A stretch of DNA of 39,212 bases from an uncultured Anaerolineales bacterium (GCA_903872065.1 CAIQJJ010000670.1:1-39212); one strand, 5' to 3'. Shown: positions 25,417-33,913, counted from the first letter of the stretch. The notes: a model not told the origin generated them from the sequence alone. Program-made: numbers and translations.

Positions 25417-26445
25417 ATGACCCGCAAAGTTCTTTCAAATATGCTTGTTTTGTTCATCGTTGTGGGAGTACTGTCGGCCTGTACCATGTCATTAAATGGC
25501 GGCGTCCCCACTCCGGTGCGATCTGATTCTACTCAGGCGGTATTGACGGTGATGGCGCAGCTTACGCCCTCCCCAGAAGTTGTTGTCGTAGTGACCCAGA
25601 CAGCCAACGTGGATCAGGCTGCCAAGTCTCCGGGCGGCGAAGCTGCCCCGGCGAAGCCGACCGCGGTCCCAAGCGCCACCCCTCAACCGGCAGCGGCAGT
25701 GGCGACGGCGACGGCTACCGTTCAGGCCCCGGCCCCCGCGCAGCCAACCAATACCTCTCAACCTGAAAGTCAGCCTGAAAGTTCCCCCACCCTCGCGCCA
25801 ACTACAGCCGCGCCGACTATTACCAAGACACTGCCGCCCAGCCCAACCTTTGCGTTGGATGATGTGCGCAGCAAGTTGGGCGTTCCAACCTGGCGCGATA
25901 CTTTCGATGGATCGCAGTTCTGGTATGTCTATCAAGATGAGCGGATTAAATTTGAGTCAAAAGATGGCAAATTGGTCATGACGGCTTTTAGTTCGAAGCT
26001 GCCTGGCGGTTGGGCTTTGGTGCCTCTTGAGGTTTCGACCAAGTTTTATGTGGAACTGGATGGGACCTTTGGCAGCGCCTGTAAAGGGAGGGATCGTTTT
26101 GGGCTGATCATTTCTCCCAACAATCGCGCCAATAAAGGCTATTTGTTTGACATTTCATGCGAAGGGAAATACTCTCTCTGGACATGGGATGGCATCGAAG
26201 AGCAGGCGCTCTCTCTGGTGGGGTGGACGCCCGACAGAACCATTTTGGCTGGGCCCAAGCAGAAGAATCGGGTTGGGGTTCTGGTGGATGGCAACCATCT
26301 GTACCTGTATGTCAACGGCAAAAAGTTGACAGATGTTGTGGACAAGACAATGGACAAAATGTATTTTGGTGTGTTCGTTGACGCCAATGAGACGGATAAT
26401 TTCACCGTGACTTCGGATGAGTTGAACTATTGGGTTGTTCCGTAA
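25417..26445 (+). CDS. Secreted lipoprotein with concanavalin-like C-terminal domain
   Basis: A lipoprotein signal (LFIVVGVLSAC, lipid-attached Cys22) is followed by a long Thr/Pro/Ala/Gln-rich stalk (to about residue 150) that would span the cell wall. The C-terminal domain (about 160-342) has alternating beta strands: WRDTFDGSQFWYVY, FYVELDGTFG, RFGLIISPNN, VGVLVDGNHLYLYVNGKKL and YFGVFVDAN. This resembles a LamG/DUF1080-like jelly-roll carbohydrate-binding fold. No catalytic residues are evident. The start has an AAAGGAGAG site. A strong terminator follows. Confidence 0.85.
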   Translation: MTRKVLSNMLVLFIVVGVLSACTMSLNGGVPTPVRSDSTQAVLTVMAQLTPSPEVVVVVTQTANVDQAAKSPGGEAAPAKPTAVPSATPQPAAAVATATATVQAPAPAQPTNTSQPESQPESSPTLAPTTAAPTITKTLPPSPTFALDDVRSKLGVPTWRDTFDGSQFWYVYQDERIKFESKDGKLVMTAFSSKLPGGWALVPLEVSTKFYVELDGTFGSACKGRDRFGLIISPNNRANKGYLFDISCEGKYSLWTWDGIEEQALSLVGWTPDRTILAGPKQKNRVGVLVDGNHLYLYVNGKKLTDVVDKTMDKMYFGVFVDANETDNFTVTSDELNYWVVP

Positions 26446-26468
26446 TCGCACAGTGGTTCAATACAAAA

Positions 26469-26506
26469 AAACCGCCGGCCATTCTAGTGGCCGGCGGTTT
26501 CTTTTT
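26469..26506 (+). terminator. Strong intrinsic terminator of the lipoprotein gene
   Basis: The 13-bp stem AAACCGCCGGCCA (26469-26481) pairs with TGGCCGGCGGTTT (26488-26500) around a 6-nt loop. A T-rich tail (TTTCTTTTT) follows. Confidence 0.9.
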
Positions 26507-26520
26507 CGCGGCGAATTGCC

Positions 26521-26550
26521 CCTTACCGGTAAGGTCATTGCCATTATAAT
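26521..26550 (+). promoter_or_regulatory. Promoter with a perfect 14-bp palindrome at the -35 position
   Basis: CCTTACCGGTAAGG (26521-26534) is a perfect inverted repeat that covers the -35 region. TATAAT is at 26545-26550. The arrangement is typical of a repressor operator for the dehydrogenase gene at 26616. Confidence 0.45.
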
Positions 26551-26615
26551 TTGTTATATCACGAACCAAGACCCAAATTCTCCATATTGTTGATCCGATT
26601 CTTTTTGAGGTGCTT

Positions 26616-27695
26616 ATGCCCAGCCATACAATTATCATTCTCGAAGGCGACCAGACCGGCCAAGAACTGCTTGAAGAAAGTTTGCGTGTTCTTTGCTCCG
26701 AAGTGGTTTGTGTTCCAATTGAACTTGTGCGTTTCGATCTCTCGTTGAAAAACCGGCGCGCCACCAACAACCGGGTAGTCTATGACGCCGCCAAAGCCAT
26801 GGTCTCCACCGGTTTGGGGTTGAAAGCGGCCACCATCACCCCCGAAGGCAAAGGGGATGTCGGATCGCCGAATGCCATCTTGCGCGAGGAAATGAACGGT
26901 AAAGTGATTCTGCGCACTGGGCGGCGCATTCCCGGCATTCGCCCAGTGGCGGGCGTCCATGCACCGATCGCGGTGGTGCGCATGGCGGTGGATGATGCTT
27001 ACAATGCGAAGGAATGGCGCGAGGTGGTTGATGGCGATGAACTTGCCTTTCGCACGGAAAAAATCTCCCGCTCCACCTGCCGCGCGGTGTCCAATTTCGC
27101 CTTTCAGTATGCCCGTCGGACTGGCGGTAAGGTATTTGGCGGCCCCAAATATACGGTCAGCCCGGTTTACGAAGGAATGTTCAAAGAAGAGATGGATGCG
27201 GCGCATTTGCGTTACCCCACTGTGCGCTATGAACCGCAGTTGATTGACGCCACGGTCGCCCTGTTGTTGACCTCCGCTGGCGATGGCATGGTCATTCCCT
27301 CTCTCAACCGGGATGGCGATGTGCTTTCTGACCTGGTCTTGCAAATGTTTGGCACCATTGCCGGCTCTGAGTCGCTGGTGCTGGCGTTTGATGCCACTGA
27401 CACGAATGTGAAAACCGTCATGGCGGAAGCGCCGCATGGCACTGCCCCCTCGCTGCAAGGGAAAAATATCGCCAATCCCATGGCGATGATTTTGGCGGGC
27501 GCGGCGCTGCTCACTTACTGCAATTCCACCAATGCCGATCGCGCCTCGCGCGCCATATACGAATCCGTCTTTGAGGCAATTTATGAGGGCTGTAAGACCG
27601 CCGATTTGGGCGGGCACGCCACCACCACTGAGTTTACCGATGAAGTGATTCGCCGGGTGACGACGAAGATGGAAGTGTGGAGCGCCTTGGGCTAA
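26616..27695 (+). CDS. Divergent isocitrate/isopropylmalate-dehydrogenase-family enzyme
   Basis: A beta-decarboxylating dehydrogenase of 359 residues. The substrate motif SPNAILREE matches SxNxxLR of isocitrate dehydrogenases. The metal-binding region is NRDGDVLSDLVLQM, and the nucleotide loop is APHGTAPSLQGKNIANPMAMIL. The first loop reads EGDQTGQE in place of the usual GDGIGPE, and the catalytic-lysine region is PKYTVSPVYEG rather than KxNxxK, so substrate or cofactor choice may differ. I would call it isocitrate dehydrogenase-like. No TCA neighbours are present. The ATG at 26616 is preferred over a TTG two codons upstream. Confidence 0.85.
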   Translation: MPSHTIIILEGDQTGQELLEESLRVLCSEVVCVPIELVRFDLSLKNRRATNNRVVYDAAKAMVSTGLGLKAATITPEGKGDVGSPNAILREEMNGKVILRTGRRIPGIRPVAGVHAPIAVVRMAVDDAYNAKEWREVVDGDELAFRTEKISRSTCRAVSNFAFQYARRTGGKVFGGPKYTVSPVYEGMFKEEMDAAHLRYPTVRYEPQLIDATVALLLTSAGDGMVIPSLNRDGDVLSDLVLQMFGTIAGSESLVLAFDATDTNVKTVMAEAPHGTAPSLQGKNIANPMAMILAGAALLTYCNSTNADRASRAIYESVFEAIYEGCKTADLGGHATTTEFTDEVIRRVTTKMEVWSALG

Positions 27696-27757
27696 ATTGG
27701 CAGACTGGTTTTAAAACTTCGCAACCTTTTCCAGCCTTCAAACGTAAGTTGATCGAA

Positions 27758-27782
27758 TGACTGTCGCTAACAGCGGCAGTCA
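27758..27782 (+). promoter_or_regulatory. Imperfect hairpin between dehydrogenase and membrane-stress cluster
   Basis: TGACTGTCGC (27758-27767) and GCGGCAGTCA (27773-27782) form a 10-bp stem with one G-U pair and a 5-nt loop. A T-run occurs only 13 nt later, so termination is doubtful. It may be a leader structure of the following gene. Confidence 0.3.
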
Positions 27783-27815
27783 TACCGATCTCTTATTTTT
27801 CCGAGGAGTTGTTCT

Positions 27816-28607
27816 ATGCGACGCGGCAATTTGTTTTGGGGCGTTTTGTTGATCCTGTTTGGGGGGCTGCTCTTTTTGCAGACGATGGGCTTTTTGCAAA
27901 ACATCAACGTTTGGGGTTTGTTGTGGCCGGTCTTTTTGATCTTGCTGGGCATTTGGATCCTGGCCTCACGCCATTTGCGTCGTTCTGCGCCGGGCGAACA
28001 CATCACTGTTCCATTGCAGGATGCCGCGCGCGCCAAAGTGCGCTTGAATCATGGGGCGGGACGCTTGAAGATTGGCGCAGCCGCTGAAAGCGGGTATTTG
28101 TTGGAGGGTGATTGCAACGGTGGAGTGAATGTGCAGACGCAGCGCCGCGGCGACTTGCTGGATGTTGAACTATCTGTGCCGACACAGTCTGTGCCGTTTT
28201 TGGGCGACGCGGCCTATTCTCTCGATTGGAATTTGAACTTTAACTCGCAGATCCCTTTAAACATGGAATTAAACACTGGCGCGCAAGAAAGCCAGGTGGA
28301 TTTGAGCAGCCTCAAAGTGACAGAAATACATTTGCAGACCGGGGCCAGCGCTACAGAACTGATCTTGCCGGCAAACGCTGGCTTTACACGCCTTTCGGTT
28401 GAAACCGGGGCAGCCTCAGTCAATGTGCGCATCCCTGAAAATGTTGCCGCCAGCATTCGCTCGCAAAGCGGCCTGGCATCCGTGATTGTCAACGAGGCGC
28501 GCTTCCCGCGATCTGGCAGCATCAACCAATCGCCCGATTACGAGACGTCCGCCAACAAGGTTGAGATATCGATCCAGGTGGGTGTGGGATCGGTGGAGGT
28601 GCGATAG
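27816..28607 (+). CDS. LiaF-like toast-rack membrane protein (first copy)
   Basis: A 263-residue protein. Two TM helices at the N-terminus (residues 6-25, with [19 protein letters not shown], and 31-50) resemble the LiaI/LiaF membrane module. A repetitive beta domain follows, with strands such as [19 protein letters not shown] and [18 protein letters not shown], the toast-rack fold of the LiaF C-terminal domain. LiaF proteins sense or restrain envelope-stress signalling in Firmicutes; a similar role is inferred. A GAGGAG site precedes the ATG. The stop is 7 nt before pncB. Confidence 0.82.
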   Translation: MRRGNLFWGVLLILFGGLLFLQTMGFLQNINVWGLLWPVFLILLGIWILASRHLRRSAPGEHITVPLQDAARAKVRLNHGAGRLKIGAAAESGYLLEGDCNGGVNVQTQRRGDLLDVELSVPTQSVPFLGDAAYSLDWNLNFNSQIPLNMELNTGAQESQVDLSSLKVTEIHLQTGASATELILPANAGFTRLSVETGAASVNVRIPENVAASIRSQSGLASVIVNEARFPRSGSINQSPDYETSANKVEISIQVGVGSVEVR

Positions 28608-28614
28608 CTCGTTC

Positions 28615-30159
28615 ATGAATGCCGCCAACCGTTCTACCGCCGAAGGGATTTTATTTACTGACCAGTACCAGTTGACGATGGCGCAATTGTATTACCGTTT
28701 GGGGCTGCAAGAGAAAGAAGTGCAGTTTGAACACTATTTTCGTGAGTATCCCGATTATGGTTTGCACAAGGCTGGTTATTGCGTCAACGCCGGCTTGGAA
28801 TGGTTGTTGGATTGGATGCAAGAAACGAGTTTTCGCCCGGAGGATATAGATTATCTGCGTACTCAGCGCACCCGTTCTGGAGGACGAGTATTTGCAGATG
28901 ATTTTTTGGCGTGGCTGGCGGGCAATGGCAATTTCAATTGTTTGAGTATGCAGGCGGTTCTTGAGGGCCGCGTGGTTCACCCAAATGTGCCGATCACGGT
29001 TGTGCGCGGCCCGTTGGCGATGGCCCAAATCCTGGAGACAGCCCTGCTCAACCAGTTGAATTATCAGATTTTGATCGCCACCAAAGCCGCGCGCATTCGT
29101 GAGATTGGCCGCGCCCAATTGATGCTCGAATTTGGCTTGCGCCGGGGACATGACCGCGGCGCCAACGCCGGCGCCCGCGCCGCCTTGATCGGCGGGGCGG
29201 ATTACACCTCCAATGTTGGCGTCTCGCATCTCTTGGGCTTGCCCCCCAAAGGCACCCATGCACACAGCATGGTGCAGCTTTTCATCGCCATGGGACAGAC
29301 CGAACTGGATGCCTTTCGCGCTTATGCGGAGCTGTACCCGGATGAGTGTTTGCTGCTGGTGGATACGGTGAATACACTGGAGAGCGGCGTGCCCAACGCC
29401 ATCAAGGTCTTTGAAGAGCTGCGCCGCAAAGGGTATAAGCCGGTGGGCGTCCGGCTGGATTCGGGCGACCTGGCCTTTCTGAGTATTCAGGTCGCGCGTT
29501 TGCTGAACGAGGCAGGTTTTCCCGATACGGCTATTGTCTTGTCCAACAACCTGGATGAGTTGGTGATTTGGCAAATTGTGACCCAAATTTCGCAAGAAGC
29601 GCCGCGCTACGGCGTGGATGCGGATGCTTTGGTCAATCGTCTGGTATATGGTGTAGGAACGCGTCTGATAACCTCCTGGGGCGATTCAGCTCTGGGTGGG
29701 GTCTATAAGTTGGTTGCGGTTCATCACGAGAACCAGTGGCGGCCGGCGATCAAGATTTCCGAATCGATTGTTAAGACGCCCAATCCCGGCGATAAGCGTT
29801 CATGGCGCGTCTACGATCGACGCGGCAAAGCCACCGCCGATCTGATTGCCCTGGCCGACGAAAACCCTGCCCTGGCCGATCCTTTGCTGCTGCGCCACCC
29901 AACCGAGCAAGCCAAGCAGCGCGCCTTGCCACGGGCTGAAATTTCGCGCATCGAACCCTTGTTGGCCGAAGTTTTGCGCCAGGGTGAGCGTCTTGAGCCA
30001 TCGCCGACCCTGGATAGCATGCGCCGCCGCCGCCAGGCAGATGTGGAATGCCTCGATCCGGGCGTGCGTCGCATCATGAATCCGCATATTTACCATGTTT
30101 CGCTCTCGCAGGAGCTTTGGAACTTAAAGCAGCGCCTGATTGACGAGGCGGCGCTTTAG
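28615..30159 (+). CDS. pncB: Nicotinate phosphoribosyltransferase
   Basis: Converts nicotinate and PRPP to nicotinate mononucleotide for NAD salvage. Family features are [16 protein letters not shown] near the N-terminus, [11 protein letters not shown] (with the phosphorylated-type His), [16 protein letters not shown] and [11 protein letters not shown]. At 514 residues it belongs to the longer NAPRT group. The ATG at 28615, 7 nt after the toast-rack gene, is chosen; upstream in-frame codons lie inside that gene and look like shadow sequence. It sits oddly inside the membrane-stress cluster. Confidence 0.95.
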   Translation: MNAANRSTAEGILFTDQYQLTMAQLYYRLGLQEKEVQFEHYFREYPDYGLHKAGYCVNAGLEWLLDWMQETSFRPEDIDYLRTQRTRSGGRVFADDFLAWLAGNGNFNCLSMQAVLEGRVVHPNVPITVVRGPLAMAQILETALLNQLNYQILIATKAARIREIGRAQLMLEFGLRRGHDRGANAGARAALIGGADYTSNVGVSHLLGLPPKGTHAHSMVQLFIAMGQTELDAFRAYAELYPDECLLLVDTVNTLESGVPNAIKVFEELRRKGYKPVGVRLDSGDLAFLSIQVARLLNEAGFPDTAIVLSNNLDELVIWQIVTQISQEAPRYGVDADALVNRLVYGVGTRLITSWGDSALGGVYKLVAVHHENQWRPAIKISESIVKTPNPGDKRSWRVYDRRGKATADLIALADENPALADPLLLRHPTEQAKQRALPRAEISRIEPLLAEVLRQGERLEPSPTLDSMRRRRQADVECLDPGVRRIMNPHIYHVSLSQELWNLKQRLIDEAAL

Positions 30160-30209
30160 CGCTGATCCTCTATCAGGGAGATTCAAAAATTAGAAAGGAG
30201 ATTGTTTTC

Positions 30210-30845
30210 ATGAAATGGTTTACTTCGGCAACGTTCTGGGGTGTGGTGCTAATCCTGGCAGGGATTTTATTTTTGCTGCAAACCTTTAATATCATCCCTG
30301 GTGGGAGTGTGTTATTTTCCACCGCATTGGTGGTCTTCAGTGTATTGTTTTTGTCCGTCTACTTTGGCGATCGCAGGCACTGGTGGGCGCTTATCCCCGG
30401 CATTATTCTGTTGGGTTTGGCCGCGACGATCAGCGTCAGCGTGTTTTTCCCTGAATGGGATGGCAATGTCAGTGGAGCGATTTTCCTGGGGAGTATTGGC
30501 GTCAGCTTTTGGGCGGTGTATTTTGACAACCGTCGCAATTGGTGGGCGATCATCCCCGGCGGCGTCCTCTTAACCCTGGCGGCGGTTGCCGGGGTCGAAC
30601 CGCTGCTGGAACGTGAGATGGATACGGGCGGCATCTTCTTTCTTGGCCTGGGTTTGACCTTTTTGTTGGTGGCCGTCTTGCCGACAGAGTATGGTCGTAT
30701 GAAGTGGGCTTATATCCCGGCGGGGGTGCTGCTGCTGATGGGCCTCCTGCTGTTGGCTACATCGGTGCAGTTAATCAATTTTGTCTGGCCGGTGTTATTG
30801 ATCGTTGGTGGTGTCTATTTCTTGTGGCGGGCTGTTCGACATTAA
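30210..30845 (+). CDS. Multi-pass membrane protein of the LiaI/LiaF membrane-module type
   Basis: A 211-residue protein that is almost entirely TM helices, in about three repeated pairs. The repeated unit is visible as GDRRHWWALIPGIILLGLAA, DNRRNWWAIIPGGVLLTLAA and YGRMKWAYIPAGVLLLMG. The N-terminal WGVVLILAGILFLLQTFNIIP matches the start of the neighbouring toast-rack proteins. It has no soluble domain. A strong AGAAAGGAG site precedes the ATG. It is likely to be co-transcribed with the PspC gene 30 nt downstream. Confidence 0.78.
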   Translation: MKWFTSATFWGVVLILAGILFLLQTFNIIPGGSVLFSTALVVFSVLFLSVYFGDRRHWWALIPGIILLGLAATISVSVFFPEWDGNVSGAIFLGSIGVSFWAVYFDNRRNWWAIIPGGVLLTLAAVAGVEPLLEREMDTGGIFFLGLGLTFLLVAVLPTEYGRMKWAYIPAGVLLLMGLLLLATSVQLINFVWPVLLIVGGVYFLWRAVRH

Positions 30846-30875
30846 GCCCGGTGCATGTTTGTGAAGGAGGTAATT

Positions 30876-31343
30876 GTGGAAGATCGTAAACTTTACCGCA
30901 GCCGCAGTGACTCGATCATTTCGGGGGTATGCGGCGGCCTGGCCCAATATTTGCAAATTGACGCCAGCCTGGTGCGCATTTTCTTTGTCTTGCTGGCGTT
31001 GAGCAATGGCTTGGGAGTGTTGATTTACATGCTTTTGTGGATTGTGGTTCCGCGCGAAGATTTTGCGCGCGATGCTACCCTGGCAGATACTACGCGTGCT
31101 GCAGCGCAAGAGATCGCGGACCAGGCGCGTTCCATGGGCGAAGACATTCGCCAGGCGGTGCGTAAACCCGATACGAAAGTCGGAATTTACATCGGCATTG
31201 GTTTAATTGTGGTGGGCGTTCTCACTCTGTTGCAGAATTTTGATCTCCCCTGGCTGCATTGGCTGACGGCCGATATGCTTTGGCCGGTGCTGTTGATTGT
31301 GGCCGGGCTGGCCTTATTGACGCGCTGGCGCCGCCGCGATTAG
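30876..31343 (+). CDS. PspC-domain membrane protein
   Basis: A PspC domain fills residues 3-62 (KLYRSRSDSIISGVCGGLAQYLQID...WIVVPRED). A short soluble helix follows, then a LiaI-like TM pair (GIGLIVVGVLTLLQNFDLPWL, VLLIVAGLALL). PspC proteins sense membrane damage in phage-shock and Lia systems. The start is taken as GTG 30876 because a near-perfect AAGGAGG lies just upstream, inside a longer frame that would begin at ATG 30855; this gives 155 residues. Confidence 0.87.
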   Translation: MEDRKLYRSRSDSIISGVCGGLAQYLQIDASLVRIFFVLLALSNGLGVLIYMLLWIVVPREDFARDATLADTTRAAAQEIADQARSMGEDIRQAVRKPDTKVGIYIGIGLIVVGVLTLLQNFDLPWLHWLTADMLWPVLLIVAGLALLTRWRRRD

Positions 31344-31358
31344 CTTCAGGAGGTTTCT

Positions 31359-32429
31359 ATGAATGACAGTAATGAATCAAAGCAAAAATCTTATCGCCCG
31401 CGTGGCAGTTTGTTTTTTCCCATCGTTCTGGTTGCCTTGGGAATCGTCTTTCTCTTGCAAAATACGCATGTCATCTCTGGGGATGCCTGGGATACGCTTT
31501 GGAAGCTGTGGCCGGTCATCCTGATCATTATTGGCTTGGACAACCTGTTACAGCGGGAAGGCGTCGCCGGGCCAGTGTTCTTTTGTGGCCTGGGCGTCGT
31601 CTTGTTGTTGAGCAATTTTGGCTTGTTGGCCTGGGATGTATGGGGTCTGCTGCTGCGTTTGTGGCCGGTCTTGCTGATTGCCTGGGGGTTGGACCTGGTA
31701 GTTGGCCGGCGTTCGGCCTTCGGCGCGTTGGTGGCTTTGATCCTGGTGATCGCCATTTTGCTTGGGGCGCTCTTTTTTGTCGGCGGCGGCGCTTCAACTG
31801 TGGTGCAGCAGGTAAGCTGGACGCCGGAAGATGCAATTAGCCGCCTGACGGTTAACTTAGAGCCAGCCGTGGTCAATTTGCGTCTGCAGGCCACCACCGA
31901 TCAGGCCGCGCTGATCCAGGGGAAGCTATCGGAGCAGACCTCTGATGGCGCGGCGATCCAAAAAGAAACCACGATCAGCGGCGAGACCGGTATTTTTCAC
32001 CTTTCTTCCACCGGGGCTTATGTCTATTATCCCTCGCGGCAAAACAGTCCCGAATGGGATCTGACCATCCTGAATGAGTATCCGGTAGATTTGCGGGTGG
32101 AGATGGCGGTGGGTCAGATGGATCTGGATTTGCGCCAGCTTGAGCTGCAAAATCTGAAAATCAACCTGGCCGTTGGTCAGACGGTGATCTACCTGCCGGC
32201 GCAAACTTTTTCTGGGCAGATCAGCGGCGCGGTTGGACAGACCATCCTCTATGTTCCCCAAGGCGCGACGGTGCGCCTGGCGGCGGATACGGGTTTGACC
32301 AGTGTTGTTGTGGCGGCCGGATTTCGCAGCAACAATGACGTCTATACATTGACCGGCAATAGCGACGCCCCGGTGATTGATCTGAACATCAGTCAGAGCC
32401 TGGGCAGCTTGATTGTGCGTTTATACTGA
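31359..32429 (+). CDS. LiaF-like toast-rack membrane protein (second copy)
   Basis: A 356-residue protein. Its N-terminal half has about five TM helices made of repeated LiaI-like units (FPIVLVALGIVFLLQNTHVIS, LWPVILIIIGLDNLL, LWPVLLIAWGLDLV). From about residue 145 comes a beta-rich toast-rack domain, with the repeats LRVEMAVGQMDLDLRQLE, LKINLAVGQTVIYLP and ISGAVGQTILYVP. It is related to the 27816 gene but has more membrane helices. An AGGAGG site precedes the ATG, 15 nt after the PspC gene. Confidence 0.83.
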   Translation: MNDSNESKQKSYRPRGSLFFPIVLVALGIVFLLQNTHVISGDAWDTLWKLWPVILIIIGLDNLLQREGVAGPVFFCGLGVVLLLSNFGLLAWDVWGLLLRLWPVLLIAWGLDLVVGRRSAFGALVALILVIAILLGALFFVGGGASTVVQQVSWTPEDAISRLTVNLEPAVVNLRLQATTDQAALIQGKLSEQTSDGAAIQKETTISGETGIFHLSSTGAYVYYPSRQNSPEWDLTILNEYPVDLRVEMAVGQMDLDLRQLELQNLKINLAVGQTVIYLPAQTFSGQISGAVGQTILYVPQGATVRLAADTGLTSVVVAAGFRSNNDVYTLTGNSDAPVIDLNISQSLGSLIVRLY

Positions 32430-32444
32430 TACAGGAAAACAGAA

Positions 32445-33122
32445 ATGCAAACACAAATTCTTTATCGTCCAGCTTTTGCCCTGGCAGTAGTTGCTTTGGG
32501 GCCGAATGAAGGCATTCGTGTGGATGCCGGCGCTATGGTGAGCATGTCCTCCGACTTGCAGATTGAAACCAAAGCGCAGGGTGGGTTGTTGGCCTCCCTG
32601 GGCAGGTCTTTGTTAGGCGGCGAGTCCTTCTTTCAAAATACTTACCGCGCCGGGGCGCAGGGCGGCGAGATCACTCTCGCGCCTACCCTGCCGGGCGACA
32701 TTTCGGTGGTCGAAATGCAGGGCGAGACTCTACTGCTGCAGTCCGGCGCTTACCTGGCTTCGGCGGAGAAGATCACCCTGGATACAAAATGGACCGGCGC
32801 AAAGACTTTCTTTGCCAGCGAGGGGTTGATCATGCTGCGCGCCAGCGGCGTGGGAACGTTGATTTTTTCCAGCTATGGCGCTATCCACGAAAAGAACCTG
32901 GCCGCCGGCGAAAAATATCGCGTGGACACCGGCCATATCGTCGCTTTTAGCGATGGGATGAGCTTCCAGGTGACGAAAGTGGGCGGCGTCAAGTCCACCC
33001 TGTTTAGCGGCGAGGGCCTGGTAGTAGAGTTGACCGGGCCTGGACGTTTGCTCATGCAAACCCGCAGCGAGCAGTCCTTCATTGATTGGCTGATCCCGCA
33101 GCTGCCGGTCAAACACGATTGA
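32445..33122 (+). CDS. AIM24/TIGR00266-family protein
   Basis: A 225-residue all-beta protein with the family pattern of a double-psi-like repeat: EGIRVDAGAMVSMSSDLQIETKAQGG, SFFQNTYRAGAQGGEITLAPTLPGDI, LASAEKITLDTKW, FFASEGLIMLRASGVGTLIFSSYG and SGEGLVVELTGPGRLLMQTR. The function of the bacterial family is unknown. It is often found near stress or tellurite-type genes. It follows the second toast-rack gene by 15 nt, so it is the last gene of the membrane-stress cluster. Confidence 0.85.
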   Translation: MQTQILYRPAFALAVVALGPNEGIRVDAGAMVSMSSDLQIETKAQGGLLASLGRSLLGGESFFQNTYRAGAQGGEITLAPTLPGDISVVEMQGETLLLQSGAYLASAEKITLDTKWTGAKTFFASEGLIMLRASGVGTLIFSSYGAIHEKNLAAGEKYRVDTGHIVAFSDGMSFQVTKVGGVKSTLFSGEGLVVELTGPGRLLMQTRSEQSFIDWLIPQLPVKHD

Positions 33123-33149
33123 AGCCAATTGCGATTGAAACCAATCGCG
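33118..33149 (+). repeat. 16-bp tandem duplication at the AIM24-type gene end
   Basis: ATTGAAGCCAATTGCG (33118-33133) is followed directly by ATTGAAACCAATCGCG (33134-33149), 14 of 16 identical. The stop codon lies in the first copy. GCGATTG/CAATCGC also forms a 7-bp hairpin. Confidence 0.6.
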
Positions 33150-33247
33150 GCGAAAGATTACGCTTTTTCACTGAATCGGTGGGTTGTCCCGCGGCAGAAA
33201 ATGCAATTTGTGTTCACGCCAGGGATAGCCGGCATGGTGAAATTTGG

Positions 33248-33253
33248 TAGAAT
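33248..33253 (+). promoter_or_regulatory. -10 box of the sugar transferase gene, leaderless spacing
   Basis: TAGAAT followed by 7 nt and the ATG at 33261. AGGAG is also present but only 1-2 nt before the ATG, too close for normal use. Confidence 0.4.
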
Positions 33254-33260
33254 CAGGAGC

Positions 33261-33899
33261 ATGTCTCGCTCTATTCCACCTCTTTCGCCGGTCAAGCGTA
33301 TTTTTGATCTGCTCCTGGCGCTGCTGCTGCTGGCAATCTTTTGGCCTGTCCTGGCAGTGATTGCTATCTGTGTCACAGTAGTTCATGGCCGCCCCGTCTT
33401 ATTCACCCAGCTTCGTCCGGGGTATCGTGGGCGGCCTTTTCGCATTTATAAGTTTCGCACCATGACCAATCAGCGCGATGCGCAAGGACAGTTGCTTCCC
33501 GATGCGCAGCGTATGACGCGCCTGGGGCGTTTCTTACGTTCATCGAGCCTGGACGAACTGCCTGAACTGTTCAACATCTTGCGTGGGGAAATGAGCTTTG
33601 TAGGGCCGCGCCCGCTCTTAATGCAATACCTGGAGCGTTATTCCCCAGAGCAAGCGCGTCGTCATGATGTCCTCCCCGGCCTGACCGGTTGGGCGCAAAT
33701 CAACGGGCGCAACGCCATCACCTGGCAAGAAAAATTTCGCCTGGATGTGTGGTATGTGGATCATTGGTCTTTGAAATTGGATGTAGCGATTATCTTGCGC
33801 ACCGCGGGGAAGGTGTTGAAACGGGAGGGGATCAGCCAGGAGGGGCATGCGACGGCGGAAGAGTTTATGGGGAATGAGCCGGGTCAGGGCGCCGCCTGA
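33261..33899 (+). CDS. Monotopic phosphoglycosyl transferase (bacterial sugar transferase)
   Basis: A minimal, 212-residue member of the WbaP/PglC-type family that transfers a sugar phosphate from an NDP-sugar to undecaprenyl phosphate, the first membrane step of surface-glycan synthesis. Visible features are a reentrant N-terminal hydrophobic helix (IFDLLLALLLLAIFWPVLAVIAI), FRIYKFRTM, the catalytic DE in SLDELPELFNILRGEMSFVGPRP, and PGLTGWAQINGRN. The ATG at 33261 is preferred to upstream in-frame codons that lack homology. It is followed by a DMT transporter and an NDP-sugar dehydrogenase. Confidence 0.92.
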   Translation: MSRSIPPLSPVKRIFDLLLALLLLAIFWPVLAVIAICVTVVHGRPVLFTQLRPGYRGRPFRIYKFRTMTNQRDAQGQLLPDAQRMTRLGRFLRSSSLDELPELFNILRGEMSFVGPRPLLMQYLERYSPEQARRHDVLPGLTGWAQINGRNAITWQEKFRLDVWYVDHWSLKLDVAIILRTAGKVLKREGISQEGHATAEEFMGNEPGQGAA

Positions 33900-33913
33900 C
33901 GGGAGAAATCTTT

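Noticed and set aside
25492-25935. Arg/Gly-rich minus-strand frame opposite the lipoprotein stalk
   Set aside because: It is the complement of Thr/Pro/Ala codons in a low-complexity coding stretch and has no start signals.
26559-27617. Long minus-strand open frame opposite the dehydrogenase (352 codons)
   Set aside because: Fully covered by a recognised plus-strand enzyme; composition (His/Gly/Arg-rich) is that of an antisense shadow.
28486-28614. N-terminal extension of pncB
   Set aside because: It lies inside the toast-rack gene in another frame, is Arg-rich and has no family similarity; homology begins after ATG 28615.
28651-29595. Long minus-strand open frame opposite pncB (314 codons)
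   Set aside because: The plus strand encodes an unmistakable nicotinate phosphoribosyltransferase; the minus frame has no recognisable domain and reflects codon bias.
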